Below, one piece after another: positions 24,897 through 33,103 of a DNA stretch of 64,000 nt. Source of the DNA: Undibacterium sp. YM2. Its GTDB lineage: Bacteria; Pseudomonadota; Gammaproteobacteria; Burkholderiales; Burkholderiaceae_D. The stretch is from positions 4,588,001 through 4,652,000 of the forward strand of contig NZ_AP018441.1 of the NCBI RefSeq assembly GCF_009937975.1, in the 5' to 3' direction. The notes beneath the pieces are model-generated. The model was given only the letters and a program-made list of their open reading frames with translations. It was not told the DNA's origin and ran no database searches. A program made the translations under genes and the position numbers. The number at the start of each line of letters is the position of its first letter. Within the stretch, counting starts at the first letter, position 1.

Positions 24897-25436
24897 ATGA
24901 AACTCCAGCTCAACAAAAACCATCTACCTTACCTGGCAGCGCTGTTGGCCCTGCCCTGCCTGACATTTTCTGCGGACAAGGCCAAGCCTGCGCCTGTCAT
25001 CAACACGCCGGACAACACGGTTTGCAGCAGCAATGCGGTGGAGCGTACCCTGCCTTTCCCGGTCGGTGACAAAGCATTATATTTCCTGAACCTGCGCGAT
25101 GGTGACAAGGTGCGTTCACCGTTCAGGGTGGCATTCTCTGTTTCAGGCATGGGTGTCGCGCCTGTGCAGGCGGGTAATATCGATGGCACCGGCCATCATC
25201 ACATCTTGATTGACCTGGATTTGCCGCAGGACATCAAGAAACCTATCCCGTTTGACAGTGCAGAAGAATTCCAGCACCAGCATTACAAGCATTTTGGCAA
25301 AGGCGAAACCGAGACCGTGCTGAACCTGCCACCAGGAAAACACAAGCTGCGCCTGATGTTTGCCAACCACCAGCATGTACCTTATTACATCGCCAGCAAG
25401 GAAGTCAATATCGAGGTGCTGGCGAGCAAGGGGTGA
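24897..25436 (+). CDS. DUF4399-containing exported protein, 179 aa
   Basis: A signal peptide (LPYLAALLALPCLTFSA) precedes a domain with YFLNLRDGDKVRSPFRVAFSVSGMGVAP and GTGHHHILIDLDLP, the hallmark of DUF4399, ending in LPPGKHKLRLMFANHQHVPYYIASKEVNIEV. The His cluster GHHHILID suggests metal binding. The family is of unknown function, usually periplasmic. The gene is monocistronic. Confidence 0.85.
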   Translation: MKLQLNKNHLPYLAALLALPCLTFSADKAKPAPVINTPDNTVCSSNAVERTLPFPVGDKALYFLNLRDGDKVRSPFRVAFSVSGMGVAPVQAGNIDGTGHHHILIDLDLPQDIKKPIPFDSAEEFQHQHYKHFGKGETETVLNLPPGKHKLRLMFANHQHVPYYIASKEVNIEVLASKG

Positions 25437-25482
25437 GTAAGGAGTAGCGTATGAAGCACATTGTGCTGTCTGCCTTTACGGC

Positions 25483-25842
25483 TTAACGCATCGGAGCAAC
25501 CGGCCCATAACTATATTTGATGATATAGGAAGCGCCTTTCAAGGCGTTCACCCCGGAAGTTCCTGTGCCGGGTGCAGAGCCGGCTCTATAGTCAGGAATA
25601 CCGAATTGATCACCCTGGCCACCATAAAGATAGCCAAGTACGGCGAATAATTCAGGATACAGGTGAACCATCAGCATGCGGCCATCACAAACCAGCCAGC
25701 CACTGGCTTCCAGGTGTGCTGTATGCGCTTGTACTTCGTCCCTTGTGCTAACCGCGCCGGCATAGGCAATCACCGATCCCACCGGGACCTGGCCAAATGT
25801 CGTGGGCATGGCAAAAGGGGGAAACATGCCAGGTAGTGCCAT
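25483..25842 (-). CDS. Tail-collar domain protein, 119 aa
   Basis: The protein has the phage Tail_Collar fold signature: VPVGSVIAYAG near residue 20, ASGWLVCDGRML, LYPELFAVLGYLYGGQGDQFGIPDYRAGSAPG. In phages this domain lies in tail-fibre proteins, but short chromosomal versions occur in bacteria without a phage nearby. There are no tail genes around it here. No signal peptide. It could be a relic or a domesticated exported protein. Confidence 0.82.
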   Translation of the reverse strand: MALPGMFPPFAMPTTFGQVPVGSVIAYAGAVSTRDEVQAHTAHLEASGWLVCDGRMLMVHLYPELFAVLGYLYGGQGDQFGIPDYRAGSAPGTGTSGVNALKGASYIIKYSYGPVAPMR

Positions 25843-26022
25843 AGTGCATCCTCATTTCATCAGTGTGAATCGGCAAATTGACCGTGTTGCCAGCTTTATC
25901 TTCATACTCGGTGAGCATCACGGCGGTGATTCAGGATCATACACGCATTGAGGATGATTATTCAATGGCCACATCCCTTCCCTTGAGTTGCTGATGACTT
26001 TCAGGGACAGACGGCAGCCCAC

Positions 26023-26208
26023 GCAGGTACGATGAGCGCAGCTTAATCGTACAAAACCGTATCCCCCAAAAAAAATCGCATGATCGCGCCATGTCCTGCT
26101 CAGCATGAGCATGGCGCGTTTTTATCTAAGACGGCGAAGCAGCGGTGGTTTACAACCAAGCTGGCGCTGGCAACATGCGTGCGATGACACTGCGCTTATC
26201 GTACCTAC
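26023..26208. repeat. Degenerate REPIN unit N
   Basis: Arms at 26023-26055 and 26174-26208, both with several substitutions (GATGAGCGCAGCTTAATC; GTGCGATGACACTGCGCTTATC). It is the last unit of the dense array. The rest of 25843-26261 holds no gene. Confidence 0.7.
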
Positions 26209-26261
26209 TAACCCGAAAAGTATTGCCGCCAACGGATTAAATGAGAAAGGCAAGCAAGCGA

Positions 26262-26966
26262 TCAGTTCGCAGAGATAAAGCCCTTTGTAAAATCACGACA
26301 CGTGTTTTTTACCCATTGGAGATCGCCCTCACTTTTGTAAAGACCATAGGTATTGATAAATATGAGCTTGCCTTTGAGAAGAAGGACGTTGTTGCAAATA
26401 GCTGTAACCCAGGTGCGCGACTTGCCATCTATTTCGGCTTTATACCTGACTGCATAGGTAAACCCATAGCCAAATTCTTCATCACGCTGCACTTCTATTA
26501 AAATCGGGACGCCTACGGACATTTGCTCCATTCGAACATCAAGTGCTTTTGATATCTTTTTCTCTTGTTCAGGCAAGCGAGAATTTCCAAGTTCCGAAAG
26601 TGCACCCAGGTTCGCCGTTGACCTTTTTAGTACACCTTTCAAATCTCGAAAATCGTTCTTTCCCAAAGTGGCTTGCTCCCATTTTTTTGAAGTCTTTACG
26701 GTAATGTAGCGATCTATTTCTAAATCGTTAATTCCCGGGTTATCTCGTTCTACAAAGATTGTCAGTAGTCGAGCACTTGGCTCCATCACCGCGCTCCCCA
26801 TCTCCATCACTCGCGCATTGCCACGCATGTCAACAAGAGCCGGCAAAACCGGTATTGAAAACGTCTGTGTTCCTACTGCTATAGTGGTCGATTCACCGTA
26901 GGCGCCAGACACTATTGTGGAAGTCAAAATAGCCAACACTATTTTTGCGGCAGTGTTACGAATCAT
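26262..26966 (-). CDS. Exported hypothetical protein, 234 aa
   Basis: Signal peptide (KIVLAILTSTIVSGAYG). The mature part begins with STTIAVGTQTFSIPVLPALVDMRGNARVMEMG, followed by a helical middle and a beta C-terminal half with FGYGFTYAVRYKAEIDGKSRTWVTAICNNVLLLKGKLIFINTYG and two cysteines. The layout resembles proteins predicted to bind at the envelope, but no family is recognised. A terminator-like hairpin lies upstream at 27125-27173. Confidence 0.68.
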   Translation of the reverse strand: MIRNTAAKIVLAILTSTIVSGAYGESTTIAVGTQTFSIPVLPALVDMRGNARVMEMGSAVMEPSARLLTIFVERDNPGINDLEIDRYITVKTSKKWEQATLGKNDFRDLKGVLKRSTANLGALSELGNSRLPEQEKKISKALDVRMEQMSVGVPILIEVQRDEEFGYGFTYAVRYKAEIDGKSRTWVTAICNNVLLLKGKLIFINTYGLYKSEGDLQWVKNTCRDFTKGFISAN

Positions 26967-27124
26967 TCGTAGTTACCCTGTTCGATCTGTCATAGTTAAG
27001 GGACATCTTTTAAGCTCAAATTTTCTTCATGTGGCCAGCGCTTTTTCAATGCAGCGCGCGTAGCTACGATGCATTTTGGTTCAATGATAAACCAATTTTT
27101 TTGCACGGCGGCATTTCAACGCAA

Positions 27125-27173
27125 CAAAAAAAATCGACGTGCGCTCCAGGCCGGAGGCACGTCGATTTTTTTA
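27125..27173. terminator. Bidirectional terminator hairpin
   Basis: A run of A (27125-27132) is followed by ATCGACGTGC, a 15-base loop, and GCACGTCGAT with a T run. The stem is perfect and both strands end in a T tract. It terminates the 27535-27224 gene on the - strand and insulates 26966-26262. Confidence 0.85.
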
Positions 27174-27223
27174 ATTGCATCCCGCGTGGCTATGACAGCC
27201 CACCCGGGTGCCGGCTTAGCAGC

Positions 27224-27535
27224 TTACTTCGATGCTGCCGGAGTGGATGCTGCTGGTGCAGCTGCCTTGGCATCGTCCGCTTTCTTGTCCGTATGTTCTT
27301 TCTTGGCATGCTTCACATGCTTTGCTTTTTTCTCTACCGCAGGTTTGACTTCTGCTTTGGTTTCTGTTGCTGGAGTTGAAGCCATGGCCGATGCCGATGC
27401 AGCTTTTACAGCAGGTGCCGGTGTGCTGGCAACGGCAGAGGCAGAGGCTGCCTTGGCTGGTGCAGCAGGCGTTTGTGCAAATGCGCTACCCATCAAAACA
27501 GTAGAAGCGATCAGGGCGGTAATGAGCTTGTTCAT
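27224..27535 (-). CDS. Ala/Lys/His-rich exported protein (Asr-like layout), copy 2
   Basis: From the ATG at 27535 the 103-aa protein starts with a signal peptide nearly the same as its neighbour (MNKLITALIASTVLMGSAFA), then low-complexity Ala/Pro/Ser/Thr repeats and a basic stretch KKAKHVKHAKKEHTDKK. The arrangement is like acid-shock protein Asr of enterobacteria, a small basic periplasmic protein made at low pH. No sequence family is proven. The tandem paralogue at 27630-27959 lies 94 bp upstream. Confidence 0.7.
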   Translation of the reverse strand: MNKLITALIASTVLMGSAFAQTPAAPAKAASASAVASTPAPAVKAASASAMASTPATETKAEVKPAVEKKAKHVKHAKKEHTDKKADDAKAAAPAASTPAASK

Positions 27536-27629
27536 GGTGATAATCCTTAATATGTCTGTGAGCGGTTTATTTGTTTTTACTTGATTCACCGGCAGCGTCT
27601 GGCTGCCGGCATGCAATCTGAAGCTATAC

Positions 27630-27959
27630 TTATTTCGATGCTGCGCTGGCTGCGGCAGATGCGCCTGCTACTTTTGCTTCTTTTTTGCCATGCTTGACAT
27701 GTTTTTCATGTTTGGCTGGCTTGGCTTCTGGTGTAGAAGCTGCTGGTTTGGTTTCTGCTGCAGGCGTTGCTGCGCTGGCAGATGTTGAGGCTGAAGCTGC
27801 GACCACTTTAGGGGCTGGTGCAGATTTAGCGACGCTCGCTGCGGCAGCGGCTGTTGCTGGCTTGGAAGCAGCAGTAGGAGATGCAGAAGCTGGAGTTTGT
27901 GCAAATGCGCTACCCATAACAACTGTGGAAGCGATGATGGCGGCGATCAGTTTGTTCAT
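27630..27959 (-). CDS. Ala/Lys/His-rich exported protein (Asr-like layout), copy 1
   Basis: The 109-aa protein has a signal peptide (MNKLIAAIIASTVVMGSAFA), a long Ala/Ser/Thr/Pro region and KPAKHEKHVKHGKKEAK near the end. It is a tandem duplicate of the next - strand gene; the signal peptide and the KHxKHxKK basic patch are preserved while the low-complexity middle has drifted. AGGGAAAT precedes the start. Its promoter should lie in 27960-28100. Confidence 0.72.
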   Translation of the reverse strand: MNKLIAAIIASTVVMGSAFAQTPASASPTAASKPATAAAAASVAKSAPAPKVVAASASTSASAATPAAETKPAASTPEAKPAKHEKHVKHGKKEAKVAGASAAASAASK

Positions 27960-28170
27960 GATATTTCCCTCTTTATGTTTAGGTTGCTTGCTTGGTTTGC
28001 GTTTCGTTTTGCATTCCGTAGTGTTGCTACGTAAGCCAAAAACGCCGCCCGGCTACGTTGCGTTGACGCAAAAAACCACAGAACATGGGGCTTAGTGTTG
28101 TTGTTCTAAACGGCATGTCACCTGTCAACCGATAGCCAGGCTCATGCGTTACGCGCGTAGGAACATAAGA

Positions 28171-28205
28171 AACGACGCCATGCAGCAAGCAGGCGTCGTT
28201 TTTTA
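28171..28205 (+). terminator. Orphan rho-independent terminator
   Basis: AACGACGCC and GGCGTCGTT flank an 11-base loop and are followed by TTTT on the + strand. No + strand gene lies between 27960 and this hairpin, so either a small RNA of up to about 200 nt ends here or the hairpin serves the opposite strand. It is immediately followed by a REP-like doublet at 28206-28282. Confidence 0.7.
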
Positions 28206-28282
28206 GTAGGGTGCGTCTTGACGCACCATATCGTCAATGATCAGGAAAGCGTAGAAAGACGGTGCGTCAAGACGGACCCTAC
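28206..28282. repeat. REP-like inverted doublet, GTAGGGTGCG family
   Basis: Arms at 28206-28227 and 28261-28282 (GGTGCGTC/GACGCACC stems) with a 33-base spacer. The right arm has one substitution. Confidence 0.78.
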
Positions 28283-28456
28283 TTTACGGTTACGTCGGAC
28301 TTGGAGTGCTCAATTTTCATGGCCAGGTTTCACAAGACTTGTGTGCGCATTTTTTGATAGCCTGATGGATTTGACAGCAATGCCCACAAGCCACGGAACA
28401 AGCATGAGCGATACGAGCTGGGTATAATAAAACAACCCACACTCAGGGACGACCCA

Positions 28457-29170
28457 ATGAGCACACACCTCAATGCACAACACCCGAGCCAACAGTATCT
28501 GCGTTATCCAGAAGAAGACCATGCAGCCTCGCTACAGGCAAACCCTGAGCTGGTCGGGCGCTGGCTCAAGGGCTGGGCGCTGGCACGAGACACGGCCCAG
28601 CCTGTCGCTGCGCATGGTGGCTGGCGTGTTGATGTAGGCTGGCCTGAGCAAAAGGCACGTTATGTTTTCCCTGGCTTGTTGCCAGATATCGCAGAGCTGG
28701 CCCACAGCATCAACGAACCCTGGATTTTTTTGAAAACCTGCACGTCCGCTGCCGCACTACAGGCCATGCTGCCTGCACACTGGATCATACAGCGCCCCGG
28801 TTACATGATGACGCTGGCAGCCAGCATGCCAGAAGCGCCGGATTTACCAGCGGGATATAAACTCGATATCGCGCTGACGCAGTCCATCTCCACGGTGCGG
28901 GTGCTGACGACAGAGGATGAAGTGGCCGCGTCCGGACGCATCGTGCTGGTCGATGGGCTTGCCATCTATGACAGCATAGAAACGCAGGCGGCACACCAGC
29001 GGCGCGGCCTGGGGCGTGTGCTCATGAAGCAACTGGAGACCATCGCGGCAGAGCACGGCATCCACGGCGGCGGACTGGTGGCAACTCCCCAGGGCCGGGC
29101 ACTGTATGCCAGCCTGGGCTGGGAATTGCATTCACTGTACAGCACCGCCGTCATCCAGGCACCAGCCTGA
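28457..29170 (+). CDS. GNAT-family N-acetyltransferase, 237 aa
   Basis: The N-terminal half (1-120) is a less conserved GNAT-like region with PWIFLKTCTS. The C-terminal half carries the acetyl-CoA-binding motif AAHQRRGLGRVLMKQLETIA (about 182-201) and a final ATPQGRALYASLGWELHSLYSTAV. The layout fits a two-lobed acetyltransferase acting on a small metabolite; the substrate is unknown. The start at 28457 has GACGACCCA upstream, a weak site. Confidence 0.85.
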   Translation: MSTHLNAQHPSQQYLRYPEEDHAASLQANPELVGRWLKGWALARDTAQPVAAHGGWRVDVGWPEQKARYVFPGLLPDIAELAHSINEPWIFLKTCTSAAALQAMLPAHWIIQRPGYMMTLAASMPEAPDLPAGYKLDIALTQSISTVRVLTTEDEVAASGRIVLVDGLAIYDSIETQAAHQRRGLGRVLMKQLETIAAEHGIHGGGLVATPQGRALYASLGWELHSLYSTAVIQAPA

Positions 29171-29428
29171 AGCCATCGCAGGTGACGGCACAAACGGCAC
29201 TGCGCAAACACAAATGTGCAATGTGCGCACCGGGTTTTGAATTGAATGCTTTGAATTGGATGATTACAGAATTTTTCCTGTGAAACGGTATGCATGGCGC
29301 ACCTTGCTGGCGGCATGGCATCGTTTTTGGCAAATCCTATTTTTGCAAAATGACGTGATGCAGGGTGCTCAGGTTACTATACATTGCGCCACACCTCACG
29401 CTTATATTACGGCACCTGCACGATGGTG

Positions 29429-29683
29429 CTAAACCCCGTAATAATTAATCTTACCGTCAAGATCGCGCTGGAAGGTACATCCAATTTTGCGCTCGAAAGC
29501 GTTTCCACATTGCTGTCCACAAAACCACCCTACATGCGGAACAGGAACTGCTTCGGCCAACAAGAGCTCTTCAGGCCCGGGCACAATACCTTCTTCCGAA
29601 ATGACAGCGAGGAACTGGCCGCATTCAAGGCAGGTCACTTTATCGACATCTTGAAATCTGGATTCATCATCCGTCTTGTTCAT
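29429..29683 (-). CDS. Small zinc-binding-type protein, 84 aa
   Basis: The start at 29683 follows AAAGGAAA. The sequence has CLEC near residue 18, and a second pair in GWFCGQQCGNAF near 55-60, which together make a CxxC...CxxxC potential zinc site around an acidic, non-conserved middle. No named family recognised. Monocistronic. Confidence 0.62.
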   Translation of the reverse strand: MNKTDDESRFQDVDKVTCLECGQFLAVISEEGIVPGPEELLLAEAVPVPHVGWFCGQQCGNAFERKIGCTFQRDLDGKINYYGV

Positions 29684-29867
29684 TCGTTTCCTTTTGAGAT
29701 AAGCATGTTTGCTGTCCGGCATATACAGAAATAATCATAATAAATTACATGCCGGTTTTTAGTGAACGTCAGGCAGTGTGCATTGTAATGCACCTCTCGT
29801 TACGGCCATTTAGGTTACTGTCCTGAAAAAGATATTGCAAGCACAATATTTTAGGTAACATAGCTAT

Positions 29868-30389
29868 ATGAAAAATCCTCTCAAAACCTGGTCCAAACAC
29901 CTGTCATCAGGCCTGATGCTCGCGTGCCTTGCCGCTTGCACAAGCATTCCATCTACTCCTGTGGTGTTATTCAAGGCAGCGATTTATGACATCCGCCCAG
30001 GGCCGCCTTATCCCAGATCGACCAAGCCCAACGTGGTGGACATGACCAGTTTTTTCTGGGTCGATTTCATGCTGCAAGAAAATCTCGTCGGCCATGTCAG
30101 CAATACTCGCGGCCCGGCTTTACTGACGGCCTGGCACATGCCTATGGAGCGTCACTGGGAAAAGAATGATTTTTACTTACTGGCGCGCCAGGATCAGGAA
30201 GGGAAATTGCAAACTATGTGGTGGAATTTCGCCCGCAACGGTTTTTGCGTGAATCAAGAAACTGCACAAGAGTTGAACATACAAAATGAAATGCTGGCCT
30301 TGTATCAAAGCGGCAAATTGAAATGTTCTGTTCTGAATGAACTAGGCTATGACCTGCAGGTCGTGAAGAAGCCGGATCAGGCCAGATAA
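29868..30389 (+). CDS. Lipoprotein, 173 aa
   Basis: The signal peptide has lipobox LAAC (LMLACLAAC). The mature part has KAAIYDIRPGPPYPRSTKPNVVDM, FMLQENLVGHVSN, MERHWEKNDFYLLARQDQEG and FCVNQETAQELNIQNEMLALYQSGKLKCS; the same order of elements is found in the frameshifted gene at 23458-23921. One Cys pair (near 122 and 150) may be a disulfide. No known family. Confidence 0.72.
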   Translation: MKNPLKTWSKHLSSGLMLACLAACTSIPSTPVVLFKAAIYDIRPGPPYPRSTKPNVVDMTSFFWVDFMLQENLVGHVSNTRGPALLTAWHMPMERHWEKNDFYLLARQDQEGKLQTMWWNFARNGFCVNQETAQELNIQNEMLALYQSGKLKCSVLNELGYDLQVVKKPDQAR

Positions 30390-30535
30390 CACAGCGGGGT
30401 AAAGTGTCGCGCTACGTGTGTGCGTTAATTGCAGCCAGGATTATTTGCCCGAGGCTGCGGAGGCCACATTGCGTGTAACCGTGCTCCGTGCATGCCTGAT
30501 CTTGATGTGAATGCGTAAAAATATTAGCTGAAAAT

Positions 30536-30556
30536 GGTGCGCATGGCGCACCCTAC
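30536..30556. repeat. Single REP-like arm, GTAGGGTGCG family
   Basis: GGTGCGCATGGCGCACCCTAC, right-arm orientation, with no partner in 30390-30640. Confidence 0.7.
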
Positions 30557-30640
30557 TCACGGTATTTCGCAGACATCAAGGCTGTACGTCCACAAACTCT
30601 TGAACCCCCTCATACCAGGCTGAGTGCTACATTCAGTAAC

Positions 30641-31267
30641 TCATTTTCTCATTTTCAAAAACCCGCACTGTATCATGCTGCCATTGAGGGTGTCGGTGTC
30701 TGGCGATAGCCCGGAGTTGATGTAGGCGTTGTAATCGACAGGGGTATATTTGAAGAATTTTTCAAATTTTGCCGGGGTCAATTGATTAAAGCGGTCTTGC
30801 ATGCAGCTACAGACTTCGGGCATTTTTGATTCATCCCATGCACCTGGCGGGCTGATCGAGATGACGTCGCTCATGATGGCATGACAAAAGCCGGATTTCT
30901 GTGTCTGCATTTTTGCCAGCACACACTCCTGTCCTGTCAGTCTGCCCAAAGCCCTGCCATCTTCTGGCGACAGATTTTTGAGTATATCCGGGGTCAGCTT
31001 GGTGCTGGCTCGCTCAACAACGCAAGTGCAATATTCAGATGGGTTGACCATACCGGAAGTCCATTTCAATAATTCCACCATCTGGGTTGGAAATTTGTCA
31101 GGCGCAAACAGCGTTTTTTCCAATGTCTGCATCTCGCGCTGACAAGCGCTCATCAGTTCGCCATTGGGGCCAAACAATGCTTCTTTTTCTTTTGTGCTGA
31201 ACTCTGCGGACCATGCAGGGCCGCTGACAAGGATAATGAATGAGATGAGGATGCTGATGATGCGCAT
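30641..31267 (-). CDS. Exported hypothetical protein, 208 aa
   Basis: The start at 31267 gives a signal peptide (RIISILISFIILVSGPAWSA); the open frame continues upstream to 31501, but that part is low-quality. The mature protein is helical with seven cysteines including CTCV (near 79-81), a VCSC near 164-167 and single cysteines in LMSACQRE, TGQECVLA and GFCHAIM, which suggests disulfide bonding in the periplasm. The function is unknown. Confidence 0.7.
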   Translation of the reverse strand: MRIISILISFIILVSGPAWSAEFSTKEKEALFGPNGELMSACQREMQTLEKTLFAPDKFPTQMVELLKWTSGMVNPSEYCTCVVERASTKLTPDILKNLSPEDGRALGRLTGQECVLAKMQTQKSGFCHAIMSDVISISPPGAWDESKMPEVCSCMQDRFNQLTPAKFEKFFKYTPVDYNAYINSGLSPDTDTLNGSMIQCGFLKMRK

Positions 31268-31574
31268 AAAGTGTGCCTGAGTAGTTTTTTGCACATTATA
31301 GCTGAGCGTCTTAGGGGGCGGCAGGCAGTTTTTGCATGCTCGCATACATGCTTGAGTTTTTTGAGCGGAAGGTGCAGGCTCGTCGCCTTGTTGATATCGC
31401 ACAGCCAAGCTCATGTTGCGCATGGCCATGCATTCTGTGCAAGCGCAATTGCTACTGGTGCGAGCGGTTTTAGGCGCGAGCATCGCGGCCCTTGCAAGCA
31501 TTCGCGGCTAAAGCCGCATCTGCAGAAAATCTTGCCCACCATCACGATCGTGATACAGCGATGTTTGTCGATTA

Positions 31575-31657
31575 GTAGGGTGCGCCGCGCGCACCAGGTT
31601 TTGATGTGGGAAATTGCAGAAAGATGCGTGAAAGACGGTGCGCATGGCGCACCCTAC
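31575..31657. repeat. REP-like inverted doublet, GTAGGGTGCG family
   Basis: Arms at 31575-31595 and 31637-31657. The rest of 31268-31700 holds no gene I can support. Confidence 0.78.
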
Positions 31658-31700
31658 ACAGTACGGTAATGTGCAGGATGCGCGGTTTATCGTGTTGCGG

Positions 31701-32126
31701 TTACAAAACCAGCTTGCGTTCTTCGACCAGGTATAGCAATTCATCCAGCGCATTGACAAAGGCTTCTTGCGGGTCGAGCTTGGGGTATTTCCAGAAGTTC
31801 ATCAGGCCCAGGTGTTTGCAGATGGCCCAGTAGGTCCAGGGTTGTTCGAGGCGCAGGTCGTTGATGAGGCAGTCAATCTCTTTGACTTTTTTCTCCCTTT
31901 CCATATCCCAGACAGCGTGGCAATCGTCACTGGCGACGCAATAATTGCTGAGGGCATTCTTGCCGATGATGCCGCCACCGATGCCGGTGTCGCGGGCGAT
32001 TTCTGCGTGGTTGTTGTTCATCCACATGGCCCATTGGTCGAGCCAATAGGTCAGCAGGTCTTTTTGTTGCTTTTGTGGGTCATTGTTATTGGTGACTGTG
32101 TGTGCAAAATTCTGACGTGCGTTCAT
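31701..32126 (-). CDS. Phage-module hypothetical protein (antiterminator-like position), 141 aa
   Basis: The start at 32126 is chosen (NARQNFAHTVTNNNDPQKQQKDLLTYWLDQWAMWM) because the upstream frame runs through a repeat. It follows the replication genes on the same strand, the place where phages carry a Q-type antiterminator or similar late regulator, and YWAICKHLGL near 100 has the tone of such helical proteins. No zinc site or catalytic motif is visible. The family is not proven. Confidence 0.65.
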   Translation of the reverse strand: MNARQNFAHTVTNNNDPQKQQKDLLTYWLDQWAMWMNNNHAEIARDTGIGGGIIGKNALSNYCVASDDCHAVWDMEREKKVKEIDCLINDLRLEQPWTYWAICKHLGLMNFWKYPKLDPQEAFVNALDELLYLVEERKLVL

Positions 32127-32176
32127 GCTTGCTCCTTGTTGTGCATGGGCTGTAGAGGTGTTGCTTGTTTTTTTTA

Positions 32177-32290
32177 CTCCTCCCCTTTCAAGGGGAGGTT
32201 GGGTGGGGGATGGGTTTCGGTTGCTTATGCAGACACTCAGTCCGCGAGAGAACCCCATCCCCACCCCATCCCTCCCCTTGAAGGGGAGGG
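32177..32290. repeat. Inverted doublet of a CTCCCCTTTCAAGGGGAGG element
   Basis: The left arm (32177-32215) begins CTCCTCCCCTTTCAAGGGGA and runs into GGTTGGGTGGGGGATGGG. The right arm (32252-32290) is its inverted copy. A single related arm is at about 39149-39187 downstream of ssb. It is another repeat family forming doublets. Confidence 0.72.
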
Positions 32291-32314
32291 AGATTTAATG
32301 TGGAACGATCTTTA

Positions 32315-33103
32315 TCAAACCACCCGCCGGTACGATTCCCAATCAAACACCACGGCCTTGCCACCGCCTTCGCGCAGCCTGTCCATGGCGCGGGTGCCGA
32401 TGTAGTGTTCGAGTTCTGCCAGACCCAGATTGCTGATGAGGATGCTGGGTTTCATGACTTCGTAGCGGCCGTTGATGATGTCGAACAGCAGCATTTTTTC
32501 TGTGTCGCTGCCGAACTGGACGCCGACTTCGTCGAGTATCAGCAAGTCTGGTTCTACAAATTCCTGTATCAATTCCGCCTCGGTGTGAGGGCTGTCGCGG
32601 CGGTAGCTTTCTTTGATGCGGCGTACTGCTTTTAAAACGGAACTCATCACGGCCTGTTTGCCTGCATCCATGATGTGCCTGGCAATGCCCACGGCCAGAT
32701 GGGTTTTACCGGTGCCAACGCTGCCGCAAAAAATCAGGCTGCGGCCAGTTTTGAGGACCGCATCAAACTCTTGCGCATAGGCCTGGCAAGTGCGCAATGC
32801 CTGCTCTGCGGCAGCACAGGTCGGGTGATAATTGTGCAGGCTGCGTTCTGCAAAGCGTGCCGGTATGGCGGCACGGCCCAGGCGTTTTTGCCACAGTGCC
32901 GCTTGTTGCGCTTGCCGCTGTTGTTGCAGGCTGGCCTGGCGTTGTTGAGCGTCGCTGGCTTGCTGGCATTGCTGGCAGGCAGACCAGATGCCGCTCTTGT
33001 GCGAGTAGGCGGTGTAGCCGCCATGCTGCTGGCAATGCCTTTGCTCGCTGCCAAGCTGCATGCCGCCGACGCGGACAAAACTGCTGGTGTCAGAATGAAC
33101 CAT
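32315..33103 (-). CDS. DnaC-like helicase loader ATPase, 262 aa
   Basis: AAA+ protein of the DnaC/IstB group: Walker A GSVGTGKT (127-134), Walker B LLILDEVG (188-194), sensor-like ILISNLGL and a C-terminal TRAMDRLREGGGKAVVF. The N-terminal 50 residues hold C24...H27 and CQQC (43-46), a possible zinc site, then a Gln-rich linker. Such proteins load the replicative helicase DnaB onto the phage origin. It overlaps the O-like gene by 14 bp, so the two are translated together. Confidence 0.88.
   Translation of the reverse strand: MVHSDTSSFVRVGGMQLGSEQRHCQQHGGYTAYSHKSGIWSACQQCQQASDAQQRQASLQQQRQAQQAALWQKRLGRAAIPARFAERSLHNYHPTCAAAEQALRTCQAYAQEFDAVLKTGRSLIFCGSVGTGKTHLAVGIARHIMDAGKQAVMSSVLKAVRRIKESYRRDSPHTEAELIQEFVEPDLLILDEVGVQFGSDTEKMLLFDIINGRYEVMKPSILISNLGLAELEHYIGTRAMDRLREGGGKAVVFDWESYRRVV

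Noticed and set aside
6597..26208. Integron-like gene cassette array
   Set aside because: The spacing elements are inverted doublets with GTAG/CTAC ends and no attC-type R/L boxes with the GTTRRRY core; no integron integrase is seen. REPIN plus RAYT explains them better.
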